Source of the DNA: Enterococcus alcedinis
Lineage (GTDB): Bacteria > Bacillota > Bacilli > Lactobacillales > Enterococcaceae
Assembly: GCF_014635985.1 (NCBI RefSeq)
Contig: NZ_BMDT01000002.1
Span: 62,001 to 126,000 of the forward strand
Length of the DNA: 64,000 nt
Direction of reading: 5' to 3'
Shown: positions 1 to 7,623 of the stretch, piece by piece
Position numbering within the stretch: position 1 is the first letter of the stretch
Layout of the letters: the number at the start of each line of letters is the position of its first letter
The notes under the pieces: model-generated
Told to the model about the DNA's origin: nothing
The model's database searches: none
What the model saw: the letters and a program-made list of their open reading frames with translations, nothing else
Position numbers and translations under genes: made by a program

Positions 1-352
1 ACCCCTTCTTTCTAGCGTCTAAACTTAAACTAATTCGCAACGCACGATCGACTTCTTGCATTTTTTGTGCCGTTAGTTGACAGACTTTTTCTTGTACCCG
101 ACACTTATCGATCGTCCGGATTTGTTCCACTAAAATCATCGAGTCTCTTTTGAGTCCCGTTAGTGCTTTGGGCAATTCAATATGCGTCGGTAAGTTGGCT
201 TTGCTTTTTTGAGTCGTAATCGCGGCAACAATCAAAGTCGAACCATGGCGATTCCCTAAATCATTTTGAATCAACAATACTGGGCGCACGCCACCTTGTT
301 CTGACCCCTTAACAGGCGATAAGTCCGCAAAAAAGATTTCTCCACGCTTCAT
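1..352 (-). CDS. mazF: MazF/NdoA (PemK-like) endoribonuclease, 3' end at window edge
   Basis: Toxin of the MazEF family, a sequence-specific single-stranded mRNA endoribonuclease acting in the cytoplasm. Reading the minus strand from ATG at 352 gives 117 codons without a stop, so the gene reaches or passes the window edge; family members are about 115-120 aa, so it is nearly complete. Family hallmarks are the N-terminal KRGEIFFADLSPVKGSEQGG stretch, RPVLLIQND, and the conserved EQIRTIDK segment, all close to Bacillus NdoA. The start overlaps the alr stop by 4 bases (ATGA), so it is translationally coupled to alr. No antitoxin ORF lies between alr and this gene, unlike Bacillus; an antitoxin, if any, would have to be outside the window or elsewhere. 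Confidence 0.93.
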   Translation of the reverse strand, partial: MKRGEIFFADLSPVKGSEQGGVRPVLLIQNDLGNRHGSTLIVAAITTQKSKANLPTHIELPKALTGLKRDSMILVEQIRTIDKCRVQEKVCQLTAQKMQEVDRALRISLSLDARKKG

Positions 353-1485
353 GTTAAAATACCCTCGCTATTTAAATAATCACGTGGAATACGATCCGAT
401 AGTAAACAAATCACTTCATAATGAATCGTCCCTAAATAGTCAGCGACTTCTTGCAACGTAATTTCGTTGCCTTGATTTTTTCCAATTAGAGTGACTTTTG
501 TCCCTACTGGAAAAGCTTTCGGCAAACGAACCATTAGTTGATCCATACAGACGCGCCCGACGATTTCACATACCTGTCCTTCGACTAGCACCTTAAACCC
601 CTGCATTCTACGGACATACCCATCTGCGTAACCAATTGGCACCGTACCAATCCATTCAGTTACTGTCGTCTCATACGTTTTCCCATAACCGATGCCTTCT
701 CCGGCTGGAACTTGCTTAACTTGAACCAGCGCCGACTCCAAAGATAGCGCGGGTTGCAGGGGATAAGGATTCGTTAACGCGCTACCTGAGGGATTGTACC
801 CATACATTCCAATACCCAAACGGATCAGATTTCCTTGATCCTCGTGCCACATCGTCGCTGCGCTATTGCTGCCGTGAACGTAGCGTGGACGATACGGGAG
901 TTGATTGATAACTTGTTTGAATCGCTCGTTCTGTCTTTCAAAATAGGTGAAATCAACATCATCCGCTGTCGCGAAATGAGTGAACAGTCCTTCGACAAAA
1001 AATCCCGCTGTTTGGTCAAGTTGTTGCATCGCTGCAAGCACCTCTTCGACCGTTTGAAAACCAATCCGTCCCATCCCTGTATCAAATGTCACGTGCACCG
1101 CAATGTCTCCGGTTAATTGATGTTCTTGGTAAAAAGCACGTGCTTCTTCAATCCATAAATTTGTCGCAACTGGAATCGCTAAATCGTACTGCAAAATAAG
1201 GGGTAACCAAGCCACCTCAACAATTCCCATCACTAAAATCGGTGCGGTTAAGCCATTTTCTCGTAAAGCAATCCCCTCATCTAGCGTTGCCACACAAAAA
1301 CCCGCAGCACCTCCTGCTAAAGCTGCTTTGGCAACTGGCACCGCTCCGTGCCCATAACCATTGGCCTTCACCACCGCAAACACATCACGCTTGCCTTGTT
1401 GTTTTTGTACCTCTTGTTGCACGTTCGCTTTAATGGCTGCCAAATCGACAACGACACGTGTTGGGCGATGATTAGATACAACCAT
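349..1485 (-). CDS. alr: Alanine racemase
   Basis: PLP-dependent racemase converting L-alanine to D-alanine for peptidoglycan. The 378-aa length is normal for the family. The PLP lysine sits at residue 40 in AVVKANGYGHG; the substrate-binding loop RVCMDQ follows near residue 310, and GIGMYGYNPSG is the usual mid-protein block. ATG at 1485 follows an AGGAGG Shine-Dalgarno with about 7 bases spacing. The gene overlaps acpS upstream by 14 bases and mazF downstream by 4 bases, so acpS-alr-mazF form one tightly coupled operon, the usual order in Bacilli. It supplies the D-alanine used by Ddl and MurF, which are also encoded in this window. Confidence 0.97.
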   Translation of the reverse strand: MVVSNHRPTRVVVDLAAIKANVQQEVQKQQGKRDVFAVVKANGYGHGAVPVAKAALAGGAAGFCVATLDEGIALRENGLTAPILVMGIVEVAWLPLILQYDLAIPVATNLWIEEARAFYQEHQLTGDIAVHVTFDTGMGRIGFQTVEEVLAAMQQLDQTAGFFVEGLFTHFATADDVDFTYFERQNERFKQVINQLPYRPRYVHGSNSAATMWHEDQGNLIRLGIGMYGYNPSGSALTNPYPLQPALSLESALVQVKQVPAGEGIGYGKTYETTVTEWIGTVPIGYADGYVRRMQGFKVLVEGQVCEIVGRVCMDQLMVRLPKAFPVGTKVTLIGKNQGNEITLQEVADYLGTIHYEVICLLSDRIPRDYLNSEGILT

Positions 1486-1852
1486 TTTTGTTTCCCTCCT
1501 TTTTTTCTAAAATAATTTGGGCGAAAGCAAAGGCATCGGTATGTGTAATACTGACAAAAACGGTTCCTTCCTTAAAAGGTGATTTCGTCACAATCGGTGC
1601 CCCTTTTTCATTAACTAATACTTCGATATCTTGAAAAGTCACTGCTCCAATGCCGGTTCCCCATGCTTTCGAAAAAGCTTCCTTACAAGCAAAGCGTCCC
1701 GCTAAAAATTCGACTTGTCGTTTAGCAGGTAACGCATCAAACAATGTTTTTTCATTTTCAGTTAAAACCCGTGTAATAAAACGTGGCTTTTCTTCAATTA
1801 TTTTTTTTATGCGCGGCAATTCCACCGCATCTATTCCAATTCCTTGAATCAT
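1472..1852 (-). CDS. acpS: Holo-[acyl-carrier-protein] synthase
   Basis: Transfers 4'-phosphopantetheine from CoA to the serine of acyl carrier protein. 126 aa. The two Mg2+/catalytic motifs are visible: GIGIDAVEL with Asp8 and RFACKEAFSKAWGTG with Glu58. The open frame extends 31 codons further upstream, but those codons encode an atypical hydrophobic lead, and the family always begins immediately before the GIGID motif, so ATG at 1852 is chosen. First gene of the acpS-alr-mazF operon; the substrate ACP is encoded at 59 kb. Confidence 0.95.
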   Translation of the reverse strand: MIQGIGIDAVELPRIKKIIEEKPRFITRVLTENEKTLFDALPAKRQVEFLAGRFACKEAFSKAWGTGIGAVTFQDIEVLVNEKGAPIVTKSPFKEGTVFVSITHTDAFAFAQIILEKKEGNKNGCI

Positions 1853-1927
1853 CTTCTTCGACTCTTTCCCTATCCAATAATTAGATATCCTTTGATAAAT
1901 CCATTCTAGCAAAAAAAAGGGTATAAA

Positions 1928-1990
1928 AGAAGCGCTACGATGCAAGAGATAAGCAGACAGCCGATAAAATATAACCTTTCTTAAAGGTAA
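1928..1990. repeat. Degenerate copy of the GAGATAAG hairpin repeat
   Basis: The acpS-mprF spacer contains AGCGCT, a GAT-C core and AGAGATAAG in the same order and spacing as the left half of the 123-bp repeat units behind bioY (31.4-31.8 kb), with roughly 20 of 24 positions alike by eye. The right half of the unit is not recognisable. It is followed by a short ACCTTT/AAAGGT hairpin. This is a visual match and could be partly chance. Confidence 0.4.
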
Positions 1991-1998
1991 AAAAGAAA

Positions 1999-2032
1999 CA
2001 AAAAAATACCTAGGGATTTGACTCCTAGATAT
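1999..2032 (-). terminator. Rho-independent terminator of mprF
   Basis: Inverted repeat around the palindromic CCTAGG/CTAGG core (2006-2032) followed on the minus strand by a run of T residues (2000-2006), starting about 10 bases after the mprF stop. Confidence 0.85.
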
Positions 2033-2041
2033 TTTCTTGCT

Positions 2042-4585
2042 TTAATTTTCCCTTTTCGGTGCATCATCGACCATCAGCAAAGCAATCATCACATACAAAA
2101 TCCAAGTATCTCGGTGATAAAGTAGGTAACTCGGTGCCCATTTCGTCGCGTATTTTGCTTTATACTTACGCAATCCTTGGAAGGAATAAAAGCGCGAACC
2201 AAATTGATAAACAAGATGGGCGATTCGTTCTTGGATAAAGCTTTTTTGATTGACACCTACATTGGCTAACGGCGCCATTCCCAAGCTAAAATAGTCATAA
2301 CCTTGTGCTTGGCTCCACTCGAACAAATGAATAAATAAGAAATCCATACTACCGGATGGGGCATTTTGTGGATGATGACGCATCAAGTCAATCGTAATGA
2401 CGTCTTTATCATACGTTGGCATAATATTCGAAAAGGCCACGATTGCACCCTCTTGATCACGTACAATAGCCATTTCTGCCCGTTGTAAATAGTCTTCTGA
2501 AAAGAATCCGAGTGAGAAGCCTTTTTCTTTTCGACTGCCTAACCACGCGTCCGAAATCACTTTAATTTCGGTCATTATTTCTTGACTGAACGGTGGTTTG
2601 AGTACTTCGAAAGTATAGCCTGATTTAATTAATTTATTGATTAAGGCGCGGTTGCCTTTCATCTTTTTACCAGATAAGGTGAAATCGGGTAAATAAACAT
2701 GGGCTTCTTCCCCCATTTTGAAAAAATCATAGCCATATTCATGTAGTAAAAAGACAAACGGTTCGCTGACTTCATAAAATACTGGGGTGTAACCCAACAC
2801 ATCGGCCGCGTCAATAATGGAGAGAACCGCCTCACGGAAATCTTCTTTTTTACCTGAAGGATCACCCATAACGACACACTTATTATTGTGAATCCCGAAC
2901 TGGAAAAAGACGGTTTGTTCGCCATCCTTCTCATAAACAAAAATTTGCTTGTCTTTTAAAAAGACGAGTTGACTCGTTAAATTCCCACCATAATTAGTTA
3001 AGATTCGTTGCACGATTTCCTCATCAAAGTCTTGCCCTAACGACTCTTTTTTCCCTTGTAAATACCGAATCAGCAATACGCTACATAGCGTAATCGATAA
3101 TAAGATTAAAAAGCTGTAGAGCCAAACGACCCCGATTGAAAGGTTGATGAAGTGGAGTGCTCTGAAGTGAAATGCTTTAGGTAATTGGTGGCGATTTTCA
3201 ACGCCTAGCACGATATAACTGATCGAAAATAAGACTAAAATCAAGCCGTCAATCGTCAGCCACTCCCAAGCATAGACAAACTGCTGACGAAACAATCCCC
3301 GACGAGTCACGTACGTCAATAACAAAAGTCCTACTAAATAGACTTGAATCAGCATGCCATAATCCGCAGATAAACAATAAATACTCGTTCCAATCAATAA
3401 AATAAAGGCTGGGATTAGACTACGTGAGACTTTTGCCGATAAGCCTCGACCGATTATTAAGAAAAATGCCCCAATAATCAGGTTCGGTATTTGTGAAAAA
3501 AGATGGGCTGAGGACAAATGAAATTGTTGTAGCCAAATATATTGGTCAAACCAACGTGGAAAAACGTTGGATAGCATTAACAGGATACCGAATACGTAAT
3601 AACCAATCACCGTTATTTTTTGTAAGACTTGTGATAATAAGCGTTTCGGGACGCCCTCATAACGTTCATTTAGCATTTTACCGGTAGTGTGCGCAAAGAC
3701 TGGTAAGCTGAATAAAAATGGTACAACGTAATAAAACAACCGATACAACAACAACCAACTCGTAACGAGTTCCTTGGATAATCCTAGACGTGTGAGACCA
3801 ATTAACATCACTAAATCAAAACTTCCCAGTGCTCCAGGAATCATTGAAACGGCCCCGATAACGGATGCGGTAATAAAAATTGGAAAGACAGTGGAAAAAG
3901 AATAATCAATTCCCATGAGTCGTCCAACAACAAAGAACGTTGCTAAAACGCCCGTCCATTCAAAAAAAGAAATCATAATTAACGAGAGTTGCTCTTTCCA
4001 CTTGTCCGAATGAACCGTTTTTTTATTAAAAAACGCATTCGCTAACAGTACCATCGGAAAATACAAACTACCACCCAATAACCACAACCAATCATTCGCT
4101 AGACCACTCGTATGCGGCTGTGTCCCAATCCTCAACAAAGCAAAAGCACTATAAATCGACAAACCGGACATCATGAATAAAAATATTTTGGATAACGCCG
4201 CTGTCACGGCTTTGACTTCTTTATTCTTGCCATAAATTTGTGACCGTAATCCGATACTGATCAAACCACCAAAACCGGCAATATTATTAATCGTATTAAT
4301 CATCCAACTTGTTTCAAGCAAGTATTTTTTGGGCCATTTTCGATCGAGATTACGGTTCAAAATCCAGTCATATCCGATCATCGGTGTGACCGACAGGATT
4401 CCTACCAATAACATCAATAGAATTTTCCATAGCGCAATTTGACTAAAAATCTCCAGCAACTTCTCATAAGACAAGCTTTTATTTAAAACCAATAACTCGC
4501 GAACGACAATTACGACAACCGATAGGAAAAATAGCAACTTCAAGAGTCCAAAATACTTTTTAATGCCTTCAATTAATTTTTTCAT
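2042..4585 (-). CDS. mprF: Phosphatidylglycerol lysyltransferase / flippase MprF
   Basis: Bifunctional membrane protein that transfers lysine (or alanine) from aminoacyl-tRNA to phosphatidylglycerol and flips the product outward, lowering net negative surface charge and giving resistance to cationic peptides and daptomycin. 847 aa, the normal full length. The first about 510 residues are hydrophobic flippase segments; the C-terminal about 320 residues are the soluble GNAT-like synthase domain (DUF2156), with blocks such as FQFGIHNNKCVVMGDPSGKK and the SLGMAPLAN region near the end. ATG at 4585 follows GAGGTG and overlaps the upstream hydrolase stop by 4 bases (ATGA), so the two are co-translated. 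Confidence 0.95.
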   Translation of the reverse strand: MKKLIEGIKKYFGLLKLLFFLSVVVIVVRELLVLNKSLSYEKLLEIFSQIALWKILLMLLVGILSVTPMIGYDWILNRNLDRKWPKKYLLETSWMINTINNIAGFGGLISIGLRSQIYGKNKEVKAVTAALSKIFLFMMSGLSIYSAFALLRIGTQPHTSGLANDWLWLLGGSLYFPMVLLANAFFNKKTVHSDKWKEQLSLIMISFFEWTGVLATFFVVGRLMGIDYSFSTVFPIFITASVIGAVSMIPGALGSFDLVMLIGLTRLGLSKELVTSWLLLYRLFYYVVPFLFSLPVFAHTTGKMLNERYEGVPKRLLSQVLQKITVIGYYVFGILLMLSNVFPRWFDQYIWLQQFHLSSAHLFSQIPNLIIGAFFLIIGRGLSAKVSRSLIPAFILLIGTSIYCLSADYGMLIQVYLVGLLLLTYVTRRGLFRQQFVYAWEWLTIDGLILVLFSISYIVLGVENRHQLPKAFHFRALHFINLSIGVVWLYSFLILLSITLCSVLLIRYLQGKKESLGQDFDEEIVQRILTNYGGNLTSQLVFLKDKQIFVYEKDGEQTVFFQFGIHNNKCVVMGDPSGKKEDFREAVLSIIDAADVLGYTPVFYEVSEPFVFLLHEYGYDFFKMGEEAHVYLPDFTLSGKKMKGNRALINKLIKSGYTFEVLKPPFSQEIMTEIKVISDAWLGSRKEKGFSLGFFSEDYLQRAEMAIVRDQEGAIVAFSNIMPTYDKDVITIDLMRHHPQNAPSGSMDFLFIHLFEWSQAQGYDYFSLGMAPLANVGVNQKSFIQERIAHLVYQFGSRFYSFQGLRKYKAKYATKWAPSYLLYHRDTWILYVMIALLMVDDAPKREN

Positions 4586-5316
4586 GTTCTCACCTCAACT
4601 GATTTTTTGAGAAACTGTAGGACTTGTTGATTAAAACTTTTTGGATTTTGCTTGGCATAAAAGTGGTTTTCTCCAGTCATCTGAACAAAAGATGCATGCG
4701 GTATCGTTCGTGCCAAGTACTTCGAATGCCGGACCTTTACAAAATCTTTTCGACCGACAATAATCAGAACTGGAAATGTCATTTGACGTAACTGGCTTTC
4801 AGAAACACCGATATCACGCATCATCAATTGAATCCTTTGAACGGATTGTTTATATTTCGGAACAAATAATGATAGCAACATATACCAGCCATATTGAAGA
4901 CGCGTCCACAGATTCGACCACCATTTAACGCCAGAAACATACGTATTACCTGAATTCAAAATTAGTGAGCGAACTTTTTCTGGATGGAGAATACTAAAAA
5001 CCATTGCCAAATTTGCACCGTCACTAAATCCGAGTAACGTCACTTGTGCTAACCTTTCTTGTGCCATCAATTCGACTAGATCATTTGCCATCAAAGGGAA
5101 ATCTAAATACGGTTGGGCATTACTTGATTTGCCATGTGCTCGGCTATCAATCACATATACGGTAAAATATTGTTCAAATAAAGGGACTTGATAAGAAAAA
5201 TAGCCCCCACTATCGCCATTACCGTGCAGTAAAAAAAGTGGCGCTCCGGTACCACTTTTTTCATAATAAATACGTGTCCCATCTGGCATGTGACTATAGA
5301 AAGCTGCTTTATCCAT
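4582..5316 (-). CDS. Alpha/beta-fold hydrolase
   Basis: Cytosolic-type alpha/beta hydrolase, about 244 aa. Visible elements: oxyanion-region motif HGNGDSGG (residues 31-38), nucleophile elbow GFSDG with Ser98, a late Asp in the IIVGRKDFV strand and the catalytic His in GENHFY. Substrate unknown. An upstream GTG (5328) and ATG (5325) are in frame, but the AGGTG Shine-Dalgarno overlaps them and is correctly spaced (9 bases) for ATG at 5316. It overlaps mprF by 4 bases; this coupling suggests, but does not prove, a lipid- or envelope-related role. Confidence 0.85.
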   Translation of the reverse strand: MDKAAFYSHMPDGTRIYYEKSGTGAPLFLLHGNGDSGGYFSYQVPLFEQYFTVYVIDSRAHGKSSNAQPYLDFPLMANDLVELMAQERLAQVTLLGFSDGANLAMVFSILHPEKVRSLILNSGNTYVSGVKWWSNLWTRLQYGWYMLLSLFVPKYKQSVQRIQLMMRDIGVSESQLRQMTFPVLIIVGRKDFVKVRHSKYLARTIPHASFVQMTGENHFYAKQNPKSFNQQVLQFLKKSVEVRT

Positions 5317-5415
5317 CTTTTCCATCACCTTTTTCTACTGCCTAATTCTTTTCTTTTATCATACATCAACTTTCCTTTTTTTCCTCATTTAAACCTTTCG
5401 TATTTAAATATTCTC

Positions 5416-5447
5416 ACAAAAAAAGCGATGACTGAGGTCATCGCTTC
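5416..5447 (-). terminator. Terminator of the PRD regulator gene
   Basis: Perfect 10-bp stem (5423-5432 with 5437-5446) with a 4-base loop, followed on the minus strand by seven T residues. It lies about 145 bases beyond the regulator stop. The rest of the 5329-5592 spacer shows no other clear signal. Confidence 0.85.
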
Positions 5448-5592
5448 TTACAGTTACATGAATTTTTGATTGATACACAGGTGATAAAAGCCACCTCTTT
5501 CGAAAGGTTACAATCGATTCGAGCAATTGAAGTCCCCGTTTGTTTGAATTTACTTCTAATTTCTCAGAGTCAAATGACTTTTGCCACACTCC

Positions 5593-7515
5593 CTACTCGT
5601 ATTCTGATAATAATTGAATCAGATTTAAAGGGTTTTTCTCGGTTAGTAGATGATTCAATACCGTGTGATTGCTTTCCAAATAATGAATCAGTGGAAACAG
5701 CCGTTTAAATTGTTCATCCTTCAACTCTTCTTGTCGTACGGCTAACAATAAAACCAGTTGTACTTTCTCGCCATGCCAATCCATTGGTTCTCTTAATGTT
5801 GCAATTGAAATGGTCGATAATTTGACGAGATCTGGATTGCCATGAGGCAGGGCAATGAATGGTGCGACTCGCGTACTTGAACGGCTTTCTCGATCAATTA
5901 ATGAGGCGACAAATGATGATGCGACATACCCTTCATTCACTAAATGCTCCCCTAAAAAATGCAATAAATCCGATACGTTCGCAAAATCTAACTGTGGAAA
6001 AACTAAGAACGGATTGGTAAAACGTGCGAGATCAAATTGCTTTTTTGTTTTAATTGGTTGGTGTTCAAGCATGTATTTCAACAATTGCGCCACATCACTT
6101 TCCGTAATCATCGGAGAAATGACAACAACCGGTAGCGTCGCATTGTCGAGTGGTACGGTACTCACAATAAAATCAGCCGATCCAAAATCAGCGGACATCC
6201 CATCTAAATACTCAATCGTTTTTTTAATGGTCAGATCGGGCAACTCACGATTTAAACGTGCTTCTAAAAACGTCGCCATTGATTGGCTATACTGACTGAC
6301 TAAAATCGCTTCAAAACGCTTTTGTTTTGGCTTTTGTGTTCGTTCAAAAGCCGCTTGAAAATGGACGGTTAAATAAGCGATTTCCTCTTGTGGAATATAA
6401 AAATCTTCTTCAGAAAAGAAGGATTCTAACACCATTTGAATCACTAAAAATAAGTGGGTATACGTGCCTAAAATCTCTTTTGTTAATGGATTTGAAATTG
6501 AAAATCCATGATTGATACGGAAATATGTTGATGATAAGTGCGACATCAAATTGGCTTCCAAGGTTGGATCTTGTTGAAAATCGACACACATCAACTGCTC
6601 GACTCCCTTGATCAGATGAACCGTGAGCGCTTGGGCTTTTTCTAACGATTGCCTTTCGCCTTGTTCTTTTGAAATCACGTGGGCTAATCTTAAAGCTAAA
6701 TAATCAATTTCATTTGGTGAAAAGACAACCGGGTACACGTCTGACAACTTAACTAAGACGCAACTACTTAATTTTTGAGCCAAGGTATTTTCGACTAACT
6801 GATGTTCTTCATCGCTCAGCAACACGGTTTCTCCTTGCCACATGCGTTCGAGCATAAAATAAATATGAATATCGACATTCGATAATTCCGGGTTGTAACC
6901 GACACCCTCTTTCGTTAAGACTTCACGTAAAATGCGCTGAATGAGAGAGAGGGTTTCTTTTGAAAAAAAGTCTTTGAGCATCATCGTTTGCGGATCGCTC
7001 TTTTGAATGGCTTTTAAATTTTGAGCTAATAATTCTCTTTTCTTACGTTCGGATCCTTCCACCAATGTTCCGATACGTGGTTTTGAAACAAGCGATAGAC
7101 CATTGTAAGAAAAGAAGGCGTGCAACGCCTCTAGTAATCGTTTAATTTCCATCCGACTCACGAACATCTTTTCAGCTAACTCATCTAATGATTGTCCTTT
7201 TTTCGCCATCAACAAATGAAAAATTAATAACTCTGTCCGCTTCTCCTCATCAAAACTTGGTTGATTTAATCCTTGATTCACTTTCTTTTTTAGACGTGCA
7301 CGTTGACTGTCATGCCCTTCGATTCGTACGCCTGTCCCTTTTTTACGTTGCAATTGGACTTGCAGTGGTTGTGCCGCTAAGTATTCTTCGATTCGATTCA
7401 AATCGGTTTGTAAAGTCCGCTCCGAAACAGAAAATGATTCCGCCAGAGCCTTCGTTGTTTGATAAGTCATTTGTTCCAACAATGCTAAAAGCAATGCTTG
7501 TTGACGATTGTTCAT
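5593..7515 (-). CDS. PRD-containing PTS regulator (MtlR/BglG-type)
   Basis: Transcription regulator of a sugar operon controlled by PTS phosphorylation. 640 aa with the usual order: N-terminal winged HTH (about 5-60, LLEQMTYQTTKALAESFSVS), a second helical region, two PRD modules (about 190-290 and 300-400) with conserved histidines (LRLAHVI and YLTVHFQ), an EIIB-like domain (about 410-495) and an EIIA(Fru/Mtl)-like domain (about 505-640) with its phospho-His in IALPHGN. The EIIB-like loop reads ILVSQYSQS, so the position that normally holds the phosphorylated Cys is Ser. The adjacent fructose-family PTS gene is the probable target. ATG at 7515 follows AAGG at a long spacing. Confidence 0.88.
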   Translation of the reverse strand: MNNRQQALLLALLEQMTYQTTKALAESFSVSERTLQTDLNRIEEYLAAQPLQVQLQRKKGTGVRIEGHDSQRARLKKKVNQGLNQPSFDEEKRTELLIFHLLMAKKGQSLDELAEKMFVSRMEIKRLLEALHAFFSYNGLSLVSKPRIGTLVEGSERKKRELLAQNLKAIQKSDPQTMMLKDFFSKETLSLIQRILREVLTKEGVGYNPELSNVDIHIYFMLERMWQGETVLLSDEEHQLVENTLAQKLSSCVLVKLSDVYPVVFSPNEIDYLALRLAHVISKEQGERQSLEKAQALTVHLIKGVEQLMCVDFQQDPTLEANLMSHLSSTYFRINHGFSISNPLTKEILGTYTHLFLVIQMVLESFFSEEDFYIPQEEIAYLTVHFQAAFERTQKPKQKRFEAILVSQYSQSMATFLEARLNRELPDLTIKKTIEYLDGMSADFGSADFIVSTVPLDNATLPVVVISPMITESDVAQLLKYMLEHQPIKTKKQFDLARFTNPFLVFPQLDFANVSDLLHFLGEHLVNEGYVASSFVASLIDRESRSSTRVAPFIALPHGNPDLVKLSTISIATLREPMDWHGEKVQLVLLLAVRQEELKDEQFKRLFPLIHYLESNHTVLNHLLTEKNPLNLIQLLSEYE

Positions 7516-7575
7516 TTTGAATACAACCTTTCTTTTTTTACTAACGCCCTATCTTACCATCAAATCGCCAAAACT

Positions 7576-7616
7576 AAAAAAACAAACCTTATGGAATCAT
7601 CGCTCCATAAGGTTTG
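7576..7616 (-). terminator. Terminator between PTS gene and its regulator
   Basis: 13-bp perfect stem (7583-7595 with 7604-7616) followed by a T-run on the minus strand, a few bases after the PTS stop codon. It separates the PTS gene from the downstream regulator, which probably has its own promoter or relies on readthrough. Confidence 0.88.
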
Positions 7617-7623
7617 TCCGTTA

